The position numbers were made by a program, and so were the translations under genes. From Tulasnella sp. 424 (lineage: Eukaryota > Basidiomycota > Agaricomycetes > Cantharellales > Tulasnellaceae): DNA of 64,000 nucleotides. Shown piece by piece: positions 12,311 to 22,367 of the stretch. Numbering within the stretch: the first letter of the stretch is position 1; every line of letters begins with the position of its first letter. The notes beneath the pieces were generated by a model. It worked only from the letters and a program-made list of their open reading frames with translations, searched no databases and had not been told where the DNA came from. The stretch lies in contig WSUB01000046.1 of NCBI GenBank assembly GCA_019633425.1, positions 1 through 64,000 of the forward strand. Reading direction: 5' to 3'.

Positions 12311-12703
12311 TGTAAGGCGAGTCGATTAGGTAACCGCCTTGCAAGAGTACCGTTGTCTTGTATTTGTTAGTCTATGTTGATGTCCACGCTTTCTACTTCA
12401 GTGGCCTTAAGACTACAATTGAGAGAACGATCGCTACCGTACAATGTACCACCCTACGACTACTTATATACCTTTCGCGAAGCAGATACATGGTCCGGTA
12501 GCCTCGTGGAACACTCTTAGCCGCAGCTCCAAGTACCTAATTATATACATTCCTAAATGTGCTCGATCTCGGCTATTTCGAATGGTTAGTCAGGATATCT
12601 AAGGGAGTGGAGGAGGGTTCGTTAGTACGGTTCCATCTCGAGGTCTAGGCAAGTTATACGGATTAGGTATTGGGAACCGTGGGACGAACGCCTCATCGTC
12701 ACA
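12311..12703. mobile_element. Solo LTR of a retrotransposon, 393 bases
   Basis: The insert begins TGTAAGGCGAG and ends CATCGTCACA, the TG..CA ends of an LTR. It is flanked by the 5-base direct repeat CCGCG (12306-12310 and 12704-12708). The same spot in the leader of copy 5 (about 20838) reads GAGCCGCGGCCTGCGCG, the uninterrupted site. There is no internal coding region, so this is the product of LTR-LTR recombination. The superfamily cannot be assigned from the LTR alone, and no second copy of this LTR is seen in the window. Confidence 0.8.
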
Positions 12704-12717
12704 CCGCGGCCTGCGCG

Positions 12718-12894
12718 TCAAGGAAAATATGAAGGCCGACAAGCGGCCGACGGGTACGAGGACCCTGCAGATGACACCGCGCACGATTACATAAATAAGA
12801 GCATGAGAGAGATGAGAGAGACCTTGACGGAGGTGGTTCTTTCTTCACTCTCGCGCTCCCTCTGCTTCAGGCTGTCGGTTGCCATCCGAGTCGA
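12718..12894 (+). repeat. Reversed leader segment of a DUF6533 gene
   Basis: Bases 12838-12894 (CTTTCTTCACTCTCGCG through GTTGCCATCCGAGTCGAC) match, on the plus strand, the leaders that copies 4 and 5 carry on the minus strand (17220-17285 and 20855-20905). The short stub at 12704-12718 continues the copy 3 leader in its normal orientation, so the orientation switches at about 12718. A plus-strand ATAAATAAG stretch lies upstream at 12791. Either the copy 3 leader was inverted, or a fragment of another copy was inserted backwards. Confidence 0.65.
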
Positions 12895-14084
12895 CCCCCG
12901 GACACCGCCCGTCTTTTCCTCCCTCGTTCAATGTTCGACGGTCCACTCCCCGTTCAATTACATCAAGTTTGTTGTAATAAGCGTCTGTTTATCGAGTGTC
13001 TCTCATATAATGTCCTCATCGGTCAGTCTCTTGCAAGCTGCCTTGGTGAATAGAATGTCATTGAAGTTGGGCAAATTTCAAAACATCGGTCACAACTCCT
13101 TGACAACGCGACTGAATCCAGCTATAGTTTCCCTCGGCACTGGCCCATGTCCACTATCGCTCGTCCCAATGTCTGCCCTTGAGCTCGACAATCGGTGAAA
13201 GCGTAGTACGCTCCGGTGAGTGGAAGTTGGCGTCGGTGCAGGCTTTTGGTTCGGAGGAGCTCGCGCCGGAGCTAGGGGCTTACATCCGTGAGCCCAGAAC
13301 AGGCCCGATCGGAATGCCTCGATTATTCGATTACCTGTAATGATGTCAATATTACAGTCTCAGAGTTGTATTCTGCTCATTTCAAGCTTTCTAACAAGCC
13401 CGAAATCGCTAACAACTAGTGGCCGGGGGGTCGCTCCTGGCCGCTGGGACTATGACACTCACTAGTAGTCCACCACCTTATTCCAACTACGATGTTCAGC
13501 CCTTTACCATAAGATCTTCTTTCCCTTAAGTGGTGCTTCTGGTATCGAAATGCGGCTGTTACCCTTTTACCAATTATGGAAAACCTCACACCGACGCCCT
13601 CCGAACCCCAACCCTCATCACACGCGGACCCTCTGATATCTAGACCATGTAGCCACCGAGATTTAACGATTCGGTTTCGCTATTGCATCGATTGCCGAAA
13701 GCAGTATGGGATAGCTTGGGACACCCTCGACCCATTGCACTGTTCAGACTGTGACCAAACTCATTGCGACAGAGCCGTCAAGAGGCTTGTTATCCGAATA
13801 CCCGCCCGAGAGGGTAGACGCTTACGAAATGGGCTGTGATGTAGACTAATGTGTTTCCTCGAATTTAATTTTGTTTCTACTTCATTTTCCCGACGGCCTC
13901 CGAACTACGCGAGCCTTTTGCCGTTCAGGCACTCCATATTCTAACACAGCAAGTAAGCAAATTAAAAAAAAATCGGCAGAAATTTTGACCTCTTGTGCAA
14001 GTTTCCGCATCTTCCCGGAGCAAGGTGCTCGACGCACGGCACGTGCGACCCAAGTGAGGAGTTTAATTGGAATCTTTCCTCCGA
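12895..14084. other. Unassigned DNA separating copy 3 leader from its promoter block
   Basis: About 1.2 kb with no counterpart in the other DUF6533 units, where leader and TATA box are adjacent. It is therefore probably inserted DNA. I could not find convincing terminal repeats. It contains one small cysteine-rich frame, listed separately. Confidence 0.4.
13576..13839 (+). CDS. Small cysteine-rich open frame, function unknown
   Basis: An 87-codon frame beginning with ATG. Its central part has paired cysteines (CIDC, then CSDC and a later HC) spaced like a small zinc-binding module, and the C-terminus is Arg-rich. I do not recognise a family. It lies inside DNA that looks inserted between copy 3 and its promoter, so it may be a fragment of a mobile element or pure chance. 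No introns or promoter can be shown. Confidence 0.22.
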   Translation: MENLTPTPSEPQPSSHADPLISRPCSHRDLTIRFRYCIDCRKQYGIAWDTLDPLHCSDCDQTHCDRAVKRLVIRIPAREGRRLRNGL

Positions 14085-14470
14085 TGTTGCTTATATAGCG
14101 GAGCGGTAATTGATGCCGGGAGCTCCGGTGCCTACACGGGTGGCTAATTCTTCCGGAGCCCTGTCCCCGGCGGCGTGCACGTCCCTTTTATAGGTTTATT
14201 ATTCTTCCGGAGCCCCGTCGCCAGGCTTGTCCACCACTCCGCAGGCTCATTACGAGGTGTCCGTGGGTGTGATCCAGGACCTTTGTCTTTTGGAAGGCAG
14301 TCTGACTAAATACTGACGGAGGCAGAAAGTCGGAAGGAACGAATTTGATCGGTTGAGGAGAAAAGACGGTAATCAAATATCTTGTATGGAACAATCTGAA
14401 AATGGTTCTTCTGTAGGCATGGGGATCAGCAACCACCGACGTCAGAATAAGATAATCGTAGTGTCGGCGC
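14085..14470 (-). repeat. Orphan DUF6533 promoter block
   Basis: From the TATA box CTTATATAGCGGAGCGG at 14090 to GTAGTGTCGGCGC at 14470, this matches the upstream region of copy 5 (20950-21370) with scattered differences, including TTTATTATTCTTCCGG and GTACTGACGGAGGCAG-like stretches. It is the promoter of the copy 3 unit, now about 1.8 kb from its coding region because of the intervening insertions. Confidence 0.7.
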
Positions 14471-15084
14471 TATACATGGCTGTTTAAAATTCCTTCGCTG
14501 AAAAATGTTTGCGCGTCCTGTGAGGTGCAGCAAAGGGTTTCGCGCACAAGCAAGACCCTGACTAGACCTTTCCGCCTCGATTCCCCCTGTTTTGACTGCA
14601 GGTCCCCCCCCCCCGGGGGAAATCTCCGTAGATAGTCTTTATATATGACATGTAGACAACAATAACCATTTACTTAGTACACCAAGGAATATACATGAGC
14701 GCGCCAAGTCTCTCAGTAATGTGGCAACTCCGGAATCGATACCCAGACAAGAGTTGTAGACAAGTTCACGTAAGGGTTTCCTTAGCTACATAATAATAGA
14801 TTCAATCGGTAAATGTAGTCATGGATGCCGCCGCAGTCACAGTTATCGACCATCATGGACTCTCCTCCGTGGACTCCATCCCCGGCCCGACGGTGCGCGT
14901 GGAGACTTCCCTTGTTTGTGCTTTATTGACTGCGCACGGCCATAATCGGGTCCTCTTCGTCGCCGGGGATTCACCGAAAAGGTCTTTTCAGGGTCCTATA
15001 GCGTAGGACCAGCGATTTGTGCGCGAGACCCTTTGGTGTACCGTATAGGACCTGCAATTTTTTTCCGTGAAGGAAACTGTCATG
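14471..15084. mobile_element. 614-base inverted-repeat (MITE or foldback-like) element
   Basis: In the sister unit (21361-21390) GTGTCGGCGC runs directly into AAAGAGCGAAG; here 614 bases lie between them. CGGCGC is repeated on both sides (14465-14470, 15085-15090) as a probable target duplication. The two ends are imperfect inverted repeats over about 100 bases. Best-matching blocks are CAAAGGGTTTCGCGCACAA at 14531-14549 and its complement at 15017-15036, with matching CATG..GTTT, CTTC, GAAAAA and GTCCT blocks further out. The interior has no transposase, so this is a non-autonomous DNA element. The left end carries four extra bases (TATA) before the repeat, so the exact termini are uncertain. 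Confidence 0.7.
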
Positions 15085-15531
15085 CGGCGCGAAGAGCGAA
15101 GAAGTTTCATCTTCAACAAACAGGCAACTCCGATATGCTTTTAAGCTGTCGAAGAGAATCGGAGCCATGGGTTTCGAAAGACCCCGGTCCTTGAGACAGG
15201 TCGATTCACATCATGGATTGAACTTGGCAGCCGTCACAATCGAATGGACACAACCCTTCAGGATGTGCTGCCGCCGAACCTCTACTGGAAAAAACCCTTT
15301 GACGGAAGACAAGGTTTTACAGCATAGTTTGTAGCGTTTCGAGGCCTGATGTTTAAGACAGTCTTGCAACCCTTGAATCTAGGTCAACTAATCGCAATAC
15401 GATAACATATTTTACATGCAATAACAATAAACTTTCCAAACTAAGACAGATGAACAAGCAAAACCGGTTGCTATGAAATAATGTCCTTGTTCGTTCACTA
15501 GCCGAACAAGAAGCATTTCTGCTTGCCCTTA
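15085..15531 (-). repeat. Duplicated 3' flank of DUF6533 unit 4
   Basis: Matches 21371-21790 behind the copy 6 stub and 18440-18736 behind copy 5. Shared marks include AGCTGTCGAAGAGAATCGG, TTGAGACAGGTCGATTCAC and the ATATTTTACATGCAATAA block near the stop codon. Confidence 0.72.
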
Positions 15532-17200
15532 TTAAGGGTCCATTTTAGTTGGTCCCCACCTCGAATTCTCCCTACCAGTCTCCCCGAAGGCTTTTAAGTC
15601 GGAGCGAGTTCCTTCATCGCAACGACTTGGACCTCCAGTTCGACTTTTGTTCCCAGTACTCGGCCCACAACCACTGACATCGTACGTGACGCTTTCGACG
15701 TCTTTTGCTCCGGGAAGAGAAGCGAACCGGACCGTCGAAAGTGCGTTTGTGTGGTTCTCAATCATCGTTGTGGGTGGGTCTGTAGAGTAGTGGGCAGTTC
15801 GGGAGACCTGCTCGTGGAGGTTAAGGAGGAGACGAGTGGCCATAGAGCTGAGCAATGGACGTAGGAAGCTACGTCGGTGAGTACGTCCGAGCGGGAGCAA
15901 AGGTGTGGTCAGCAGAGAGACTAAAGGGGGAACGTTTGACGAAAACAAAGACACATACTTCATCATCCAGGACGTCATCATCCCCTTTCCGAAGACTAAG
16001 AACAGAATGTGCACGAGAGTAGCCATGAATGCAACCATAAAATACGTTATCCCATCCTGGAAGAATGTAACAAGGATCGGCGCCGCTTTTCGTTGAGATC
16101 CTGTCGAGCCCTCGAGGCAAGACACGGTTAGGACTGACAGGGGAAAAATTGGGCAACCAAGCCGGCTTACTAGCGACAAAGGACTGTCGAATGGTCAGAG
16201 CGAGTATGACTTTGATGGAATTTGTGTCATAATTAGCCTGGTAAAAAGAGGGAGACCGGTGGAGGGAAAATATGGATGTTTGAGCGCCTACCTGTGTCGA
16301 TCACTATTAAAGGGACGTAGACAGTGGTTCCCCAGCGAGTGCAGTCGTCGCAAGTGCGAACGCATGCATAGTAAGATGTAAGCGGACTGGGGAAAAACTT
16401 CATTGCTTTCAGAAGTTTGGAGACCAAGACTAGCATAGCTGCGTTGCAAGTCTAAGTGCCCGGAAAGTCACAGTTCAAGTGAGGCCTCGAAGCGGAAGAG
16501 AGACAGGGTATACAGCTTACGAAATAGGTAACGCCAAGAAAAGCGATAATATACGGAGATTCACGATATAGCGCACAGACACGAAGAACCAAAGTTCCTG
16601 ATTGTACATGTCGAAAAGGGAAAAAGCCGGTGTCATTAGTTCTCACTGGGTCGTCGGTGAACTCCTCCATAGTAAAGTACCTTGTATAGCAGCAATGATG
16701 ACGATAGTTCCCACAAAAATGAAATGGTCCCACAGTTTACACCACTGCAATCGGAAGTGTGAGCCAGATCGCGCACATCCAAACAACCTTAAGAACTTCC
16801 TGTGTTCGCTCACCTCGGGAGACGACGGCTCACTCGAGCTTTTCACAGAGCCTAAGCATCAAGGATTAAACATGAACGCGGAAGACGATGAAGAACAGCG
16901 GGAAAGATTTTATCCATACCGTAGATCATCACGACGACTAGTGCCATCATGGCATATCGGTGACAAATGAACCAAACTTTAGCAAACGACCATCGAGACT
17001 TCCAGATGTACTGGACTTCTCGATCTAGACATAGAAGCCAGTCGTAGATCAGGAGAGTAGCCCCTCCGGCTACGGAGCAACCCGGGAGATGAGTTGAGCC
17101 CTTTTTGCAGTAGCTGGGTCGTCTTACCCGCCAACCAGTTTCCTGTTTGTAGGTATAAAAGCTGCTCGATAGTATCACTTGGGTCAGATATTGACTTCAT
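15532..17200 (-). CDS. DUF6533 multi-spanning membrane protein, copy 4 (intact)
   Basis: Seven exons (17200-17128, 17069-16920, 16851-16814, 16744-16681, 16597-16521, 16451-16292, 16100-15532) sum to 1131 bases, 376 residues. Exon 2 has the DUF6533 motif (YDWLLCLDREVQYIWKSRW, then KVWFICHRYAMM). Exon 4 encodes a span (WDHFIFVGTIVIIAAIQ), exon 5 another (SPYIIAFLGVTYF), and exon 7 the last (ITYFMVAFMATLVHILFLVF). The tail is Ser/Thr/Gly-rich and ends at a TGGGGACC..PTKMDP-type sequence shared with copy 3. Leader and TATA box are undisturbed, so of the minus-strand copies this is the one most likely to be normally expressed. No function is known for the family. Confidence 0.8.
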
Positions 17201-17347
17201 TCGTTGATGGCGAGTCGCGGCCTGCGTGTCGATTTGGAAGGCAACCGACGACCTGAAAGAGGGAACGCGAGAGTGAAGAAAGAATGGTGGTTTCAGTGGG
17301 AAGTTTTATCCGTTGTTCCTTTAGTCTCAGAACACGGCCGACCGTTC

Positions 17348-17355
17348 CTTATATA
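17348..17355 (-). promoter_or_regulatory. TATA box of DUF6533 copy 4
   Basis: TATATAAG on the minus strand, about 150 bases before the ATG at 17200 and followed by the family's leader with its CTTTCTTCACTCTCGCG stretch. Confidence 0.55.
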
Positions 17356-17429
17356 GCGAAGCGGTCATTGGAAAGGGGTGACGGCGAACGATATTCCAAG
17401 ACATTCATGCCGCGCGGCCAGAAGCTCCG

Positions 17430-18440
17430 GTAGGTAGGTCGGTAGGGACATCCGTGGGACCTATTCAAAGATCGGATGTAGCTTTACCAATACTTCGCGC
17501 TCCGAAATCTTCTGATTCGAGCGCGAGAAACCGACCTCTTGGGAGGTGGCTGCGGGCAACTGGAACGGGTTTCACCAACCAAGTACGCCGTAGCCTCATT
17601 CGTCACCCTGGCGGCTATTCCGCAATCCTTCCAACCAGCTAAACCTTTATCCTCCTATTTCCCCCCGATTCCTCGTTGATTTCTCTGTACCCCTTTCTCC
17701 TCTCCTGTTTTCTCCCTCCTTCCGTGCGTTTCCCTCTCCTCTTCGCTCCAGTTGTTTCCTTCTCCGCTTCGCTCCGGTTTATCCCTTCGGTAGGTAGAGA
17801 CGTACGACGCAAATCGTTTAATCGTCTGTGTCAGTCATCGTTGTGTACGTATATGTGGTATAGGTTAGTCCCGCGAGCTCGTCGATCGCGTGTCGCGATT
17901 AAATCGTTCTGCGTCTTATAGTACGCGCTTCCTCCTCGTCCATAGGTTTCTCGGTTTTTATCCTTTTCGGCGGGCTATAAGCTTCTCTTATAATTATGAT
18001 ATCGCCAGCACCGTCGCCATTCTTCGGGACAGCGCTCTGTCTGCCTATCTTAGCAGGAATTCCGGCTGTATCCCTGCTCTGTAGTGTACGGCGATCTGCA
18101 GTTAAGCATGATGTGTTATGGCGCGTCGGGGAAGCACCCACAACTTCGGCATTGTCTCTGGTCCCTTGGTGCCAGGTGGTCGCATGTTTTTTCCTCCTTC
18201 CATTAGTTAAGAAATGGTTTTCTAGTTTTTGATCCGGATGTCATGGACTATGCATGCATTCGGGGAGTCTTTAATTGAGACTATTTCTTAGGAGTTCCAA
18301 CATTTCGTAACTTCCTATATGCAAAGGCCACAATCCGGTCTCGGTGAATAGAAAACCTCGTTTGGGCTTTATCTCCCAAGACCTGTGAAGCATCTGACAA
18401 CTGCGCCGAGTGCGTTCCAATAGACGACGATGGCTTTGCT
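17430..18440. other. Unassigned DNA between DUF6533 units 4 and 5
   Basis: About 1 kb absent from the corresponding junctions of the other units, where the upstream block abuts the next 3' flank directly. It is pyrimidine-rich near 17650-17780 and has no coding potential I can recognise. Probably an insertion or a degraded repeat; no terminal repeats were established. Confidence 0.4.
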
Positions 18441-18736
18441 CGACGTCGATGCCAGTCGCGAAAGACCCCGGCCCTTGAGATAGGTCAATTCACATCATAG
18501 ATTGAACCTGGCAGCTGCCACGATTGAATAGACGTGGAAAGACCCTTCAACGGAAGTCGAATTTTTACAGCACAGTTTGTAGTGTTTCGAGGCCTGATGT
18601 CGGGACCATATTGCAACCCTGAATTCATGAATCAAGGTCAACTGGTCGTAATACGACTAAATATTTTACATGCAATAATAATAAACTTTCCAAGCTATGA
18701 CAGATGAACAAGAAAACGAGTTGTTACGGAAATAAT
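18441..18736 (-). repeat. Duplicated 3' flank of DUF6533 unit 5, distal part
   Basis: Matches 15178-15475 and 21470-21755. The block is split from its proximal part (19100-19215) by a solo LTR. Confidence 0.7.
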
Positions 18737-19099
18737 TGTCAGAATAGAATACTCAGCGATGAGGGAATCGACTAATGCGTATTAGATAAGCACCTGTCAG
18801 AATAGAATACTACGATACAGGGAGCGGGTCAGGACATGTGCGAGAAGAAAGGAAAAGAAAGGGGGCATACCTCAGCGAAGCGGCAATCGACTGAGGTATC
18901 CCGTACATGCAAGGGTCTACAATATAAGAGTAAAGAACGAGTCCAAACAGATGGAGAATCAGACCAACGGAATGGAGACGTTACAAATATACATTAGGAA
19001 ACGGACGAGTCGAGAGAGAAACAAACATAAGAGGAAAATAAACAATCGAGAGGTTAAGCGCCGGTCTCGGCATCGCTCGGCTTGGATTGATCGCTAACA
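18737..19099. mobile_element. Solo LTR of a retrotransposon, 363 bases
   Basis: Begins TGTCAGAATAGAATACT and ends GATCGCTAACA, with the 5-base duplication ATAAT on each side (18732-18736, 19100-19104). In the sister flanks the site reads uninterrupted as GAAATAATGTCCTTG. The first 16 bases recur internally from 18801. Read on the minus strand the ends are TGTTAGCG and TATTCTGACA, the style of many Copia LTRs, with a TATATT stretch inside. Superfamily assignment is only a guess. It is unrelated in sequence to the LTR at 12311. Confidence 0.8.
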
Positions 19100-19215
19100 A
19101 TAATGTCCTTGTTCATTCACCGACCGAATACGACACATTTGTGCTTGCCCTTATCCAGGGTCCATTTTGGTTGGTCCCCTCCTCGAATTCTCCTTACCAG
19201 TCTCCCCAGGCGCTT

Positions 19216-20826
19216 TCAACTGGAAGCGACTTCATCACCACGACCTCCAGTTGGGCCTTTGTCATCGGTACTCGGCCCACCAACACTGACATCGTACGTG
19301 ATGCTTTCAAAGTCTTTTGCTCCGGTGAGAGAAGCGAACCGGATCGTCGAAAGTGCGTTTGTGTGGTTCTCGTTCGTCGTTGTGGGTGGGTCGGTGGGGT
19401 AGTGGGTGGTTCGGGATACATGCTCGTGGAGGTTAAGGAGGAGACGAGTGGCCGTAGAGCTGAGCAATGGACGTACGAAGCTGCGTCGGTAAGTACGTCC
19501 GAGTGGGAGCAAAGGTGTGGTCAGCAGAGAGACTAAAGGGGGAACGTTTGACGAAAACCAAGGCACATACTTCATCATCCAGAACGTCGTCATCCCATGT
19601 CCGAAGACTAAGAACAGAATGTGCACGAGTGCAGCTGAGAGTGCAACTATAAAATACGTTATACCGTCTTGGAACAGTGTAACAAGAATCGGTGCCGCTT
19701 TTCGTTGAGATCCTGTCAAAGCCCCGGGAGGCAAGACGCGGTTAGGATTGACTGGGGAATAATTGGGCAAGTAAGCCGGCTTACTCGCGACGAAGGACCG
19801 TCGAATGGTCAGAGCGAGTATGACTACGATGGAATTTGGGACATGATTAATCTGGTAACAAGAGGGAGACCGGTGGAGGGAAAATATGGATGTTTGAGCA
19901 CCTACCTGTGTCGATCACTATTAAAGGGACGTAGACAGAGGCTCTCCAGGGGGTGCAGCCGTCGCAAATGCGAATACAGCTATAGTAAGATGGAAACGGG
20001 CTGGGAAAATAACGCATTGCTCTCAGAACTTTGGAGGCCAAGACTAGCATAGCTGCGTTGCAAGCCTAAGTGTCCGGGAAATCGTGAGGCCTAGATGGTG
20101 CGGGAGACAAACGGAAGAGAGAAGGGTATACAACTTACGAGATAGATAGCGCCAAGAAAAGCGATAACATAGGGAGATTGGTGATATAGCGCACAAACAC
20201 GAAGAACCAAAGTTCCTGATTGTACATGTTGAAAAAGGGAGATCCCAGTGTCATTAGTTCTCGCTGGGCTGTCGGTGAACTCCTCAATAATAAAATACCT
20301 TGTATAGCAGCAATGGTGACGATAGTTCCTGTATAAATGAGATGGTCCCACGATTTACACCACTGCAATCGGGAGTGTAAGCCAGGTGGCCCACATCCAA
20401 ACAACCTTAAGAGTTCCCTGTGTTCGCTCACCTCCGGAGACAACGGCTCAGTTGAGCTTCTCACAGAGCCTAGGTATCAAGGATTAAACATGAACGCGGA
20501 AGAGAATGACGAACAGCGTGAAAGGCTTGGCCATACCGTAGACTATCGCGACGACTAGTGCCATCATGGCATACCGGTGACAAATGAACCAAACTTTAGC
20601 AAACGACCACCGAGACTTCCAGATGTACTGGACTTCTCGATCCAGACATAGAAGCCAATCGTAGATCAGGAGAGTAGCCCCTCCGGCTACGGAGCAACCC
20701 GAGAGATGCGTTAGTGCAGTTGAACCTCTTTTGCCGTAGCTGGGTCATCTTACCTGCCAACCAATACCCTGTTTGCTGGTATAAAAGCTCCTCGATAGTC
20801 TCACTTAGGTCAGAAATCGACTCCAT
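19216..20826 (-). CDS. DUF6533 multi-spanning membrane protein, copy 5, C-terminus shortened
   Basis: Seven exons (20826-20754, 20686-20537, 20469-20432, 20362-20299, 20215-20139, 20065-19906, 19712-19216) sum to 1059 bases, 352 residues. All membrane segments and the DUF6533 motif are present. Compared with copies 3 and 4, four bases are missing just after the codons for GRGDE near 19233, so the frame ends about 25 residues early at VASS. The lost part is the hydrophilic tail, so the protein may still fold and insert. A Met 90 bases further upstream is in frame (20916), but the inner one matches every other copy. Confidence 0.75.
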
Positions 20827-20952
20827 TCGTTGATAGAGAGCCGCGGCCTGCGCGTCGACTCGGATGGCAACCAACAACTTGAAGCGGAGGGAGGGCGAGA
20901 GTGAAGATCCAGACAAAAACGGCGATCTCAGTCGGTATTTTTATCCTTTGTT

Positions 20953-20961
20953 CTTTATATA
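20953..20961 (-). promoter_or_regulatory. TATA box of DUF6533 copy 5
   Basis: TATATAAAG on the minus strand, about 127 bases before the ATG at 20826, with the conserved GC-rich CCGCCCCGC just upstream of it. Confidence 0.55.
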
Positions 20962-21370
20962 GCGGGGCGGTAATTGGAAATGGGTGACGGCGAACGATAC
21001 TAATGATCGCGCGTGGCATTGATGCTAGAAGCTGCGGTGCCTGAACTGGTTGCTAGAGCCTGGCTAGTTATGATTCCCGTGTCACCGGCGTGCATGCGCC
21101 TTTTGTAGGTTTATTATTCTTCCGGTGCGTCGCCGGGCTTGCCACTCCGCAAGCTCATTGAGCGGTGTCCATGGGTATGATTCAGAGCCTTGTCCTTTGT
21201 AAGGCGGTCTGACTGAGTACTGACGGAGGCAGGAAGTTGGAACGAACAACTTTCATCGGTTGCGGGAGAAAAGCCGGCAATCAAATGCCGTGTCTGAAAC
21301 AGTTTGAACAGGGTCTTGCTCTAGCTTAGTTTGCATGGGCGTAAAAATAAGCTAATCGTAGTGTCGGCGC
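20962..21370 (-). repeat. Upstream block of DUF6533 unit 5
   Basis: Duplicate of 14098-14470. It ends at GTGTCGGCGC, where it runs directly into the 3' flank of copy 6, making it the empty-site reference for the 614-base element. Confidence 0.72.
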
Positions 21371-21659
21371 AAAGAGCGAAGTCATCACGAGAAATTTCAA
21401 TCACCTTCGACAAACACGCAGCTTCGACATGCTTTGAAGCTGTCGAAGAGAATCGGAGCCAGTCTCGAAAGACCTCAGCCCTTGAGACAGGTCGATTCAC
21501 ATCATGGATTGAACTTGGCAGCCGTCACGATCGAATGGGCGCAACCCTTCAGGATGTGGGGCTGGGCGCCGGTCGGAAAAGACGGTTACGGGAGACGGAT
21601 TTTTACAGTACAGTTTGTAGTGTTTTGAGGCCTTATTTGACAATCCTGCAGCCCTGAAT

Positions 21660-22040
21660 CTAGGTCAACGAATCGCAATATGATAAATATTTTACATGCA
21701 ATAATAATAAACTTTCCAAGCTAGGACAGATGAACAAACAAAATGAGCTGGTATGAAATAATGTCCTTGTTCGGTCACCGACCCAATACATTTCTGCTTG
21801 CCCATCCAGGGTCCGGTTTGGCTGGCCTCCCCGAATTCTCCGTCTCCCTGGCCGGTGGCTTTCAACTGGAAGACACGTTCCTTCATCACCACGACCTCCA
21901 GTTGGACTTTTGTCATCAGTACTCGGCCCACCACCACTGGCATCGTACGTGACACTTTCAACGTCTTTTGCTCCAGTAAGAGAAGCCACCCGGACTGTCA
22001 AAAGTGTATTTATGTGGTTCTCGTTCATCGTTGTGACTAT
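21660..22040 (-). pseudogene. 3' stub of a sixth DUF6533 gene
   Basis: From about 22037 leftward the sequence matches the last third of exon 7 of the other copies (ASLTGAKDVESVTYDASGGG, then STDDKSPTGGRGDEG). It then loses frame before the normal end. Nothing upstream of that point resembles the family; the sequence switches at about 22038 to DNA next to the CYC8 gene. The membrane-spanning exons are absent, so this is a truncated non-functional copy marking the edge of the duplicated region. Confidence 0.75.
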
Positions 22041-22367
22041 GTAAAGTTTGCACACTTTAGTAACATTCTGTGAGCGAGGATCAGTTGGACCGTGCCCCCA
22101 ACAAGACTCCCCCTCCCGCATCGCACAAGCCAAGCAAACGACTCGGTCCGCAAATGAGGAAATCACGAAAAAATGAGCATATCTAGAGAGATCCATGGTA
22201 TGAATGTACATGGAAACAAAGGCTTAAACGGAATAATCAACAGGCTCAAAATTTTTTCAACGAGTGAGACTCAAGCGAAACGACCCAAACCAAGAACAAA
22301 AAACGAAAAAGGAAAAAAAAAAAAGGACAACCAAAAACAAAGAAAGTTTGCATGTTTTGTAATCATA

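Noticed and set aside
18000..18240. Primer-binding-site-like TTGGTGCCAGGTGGT and LTR-like DNA near 17650-18180
   Set aside because: No TG..CA pair with target duplication could be found around it, and no retroelement coding sequence is present.
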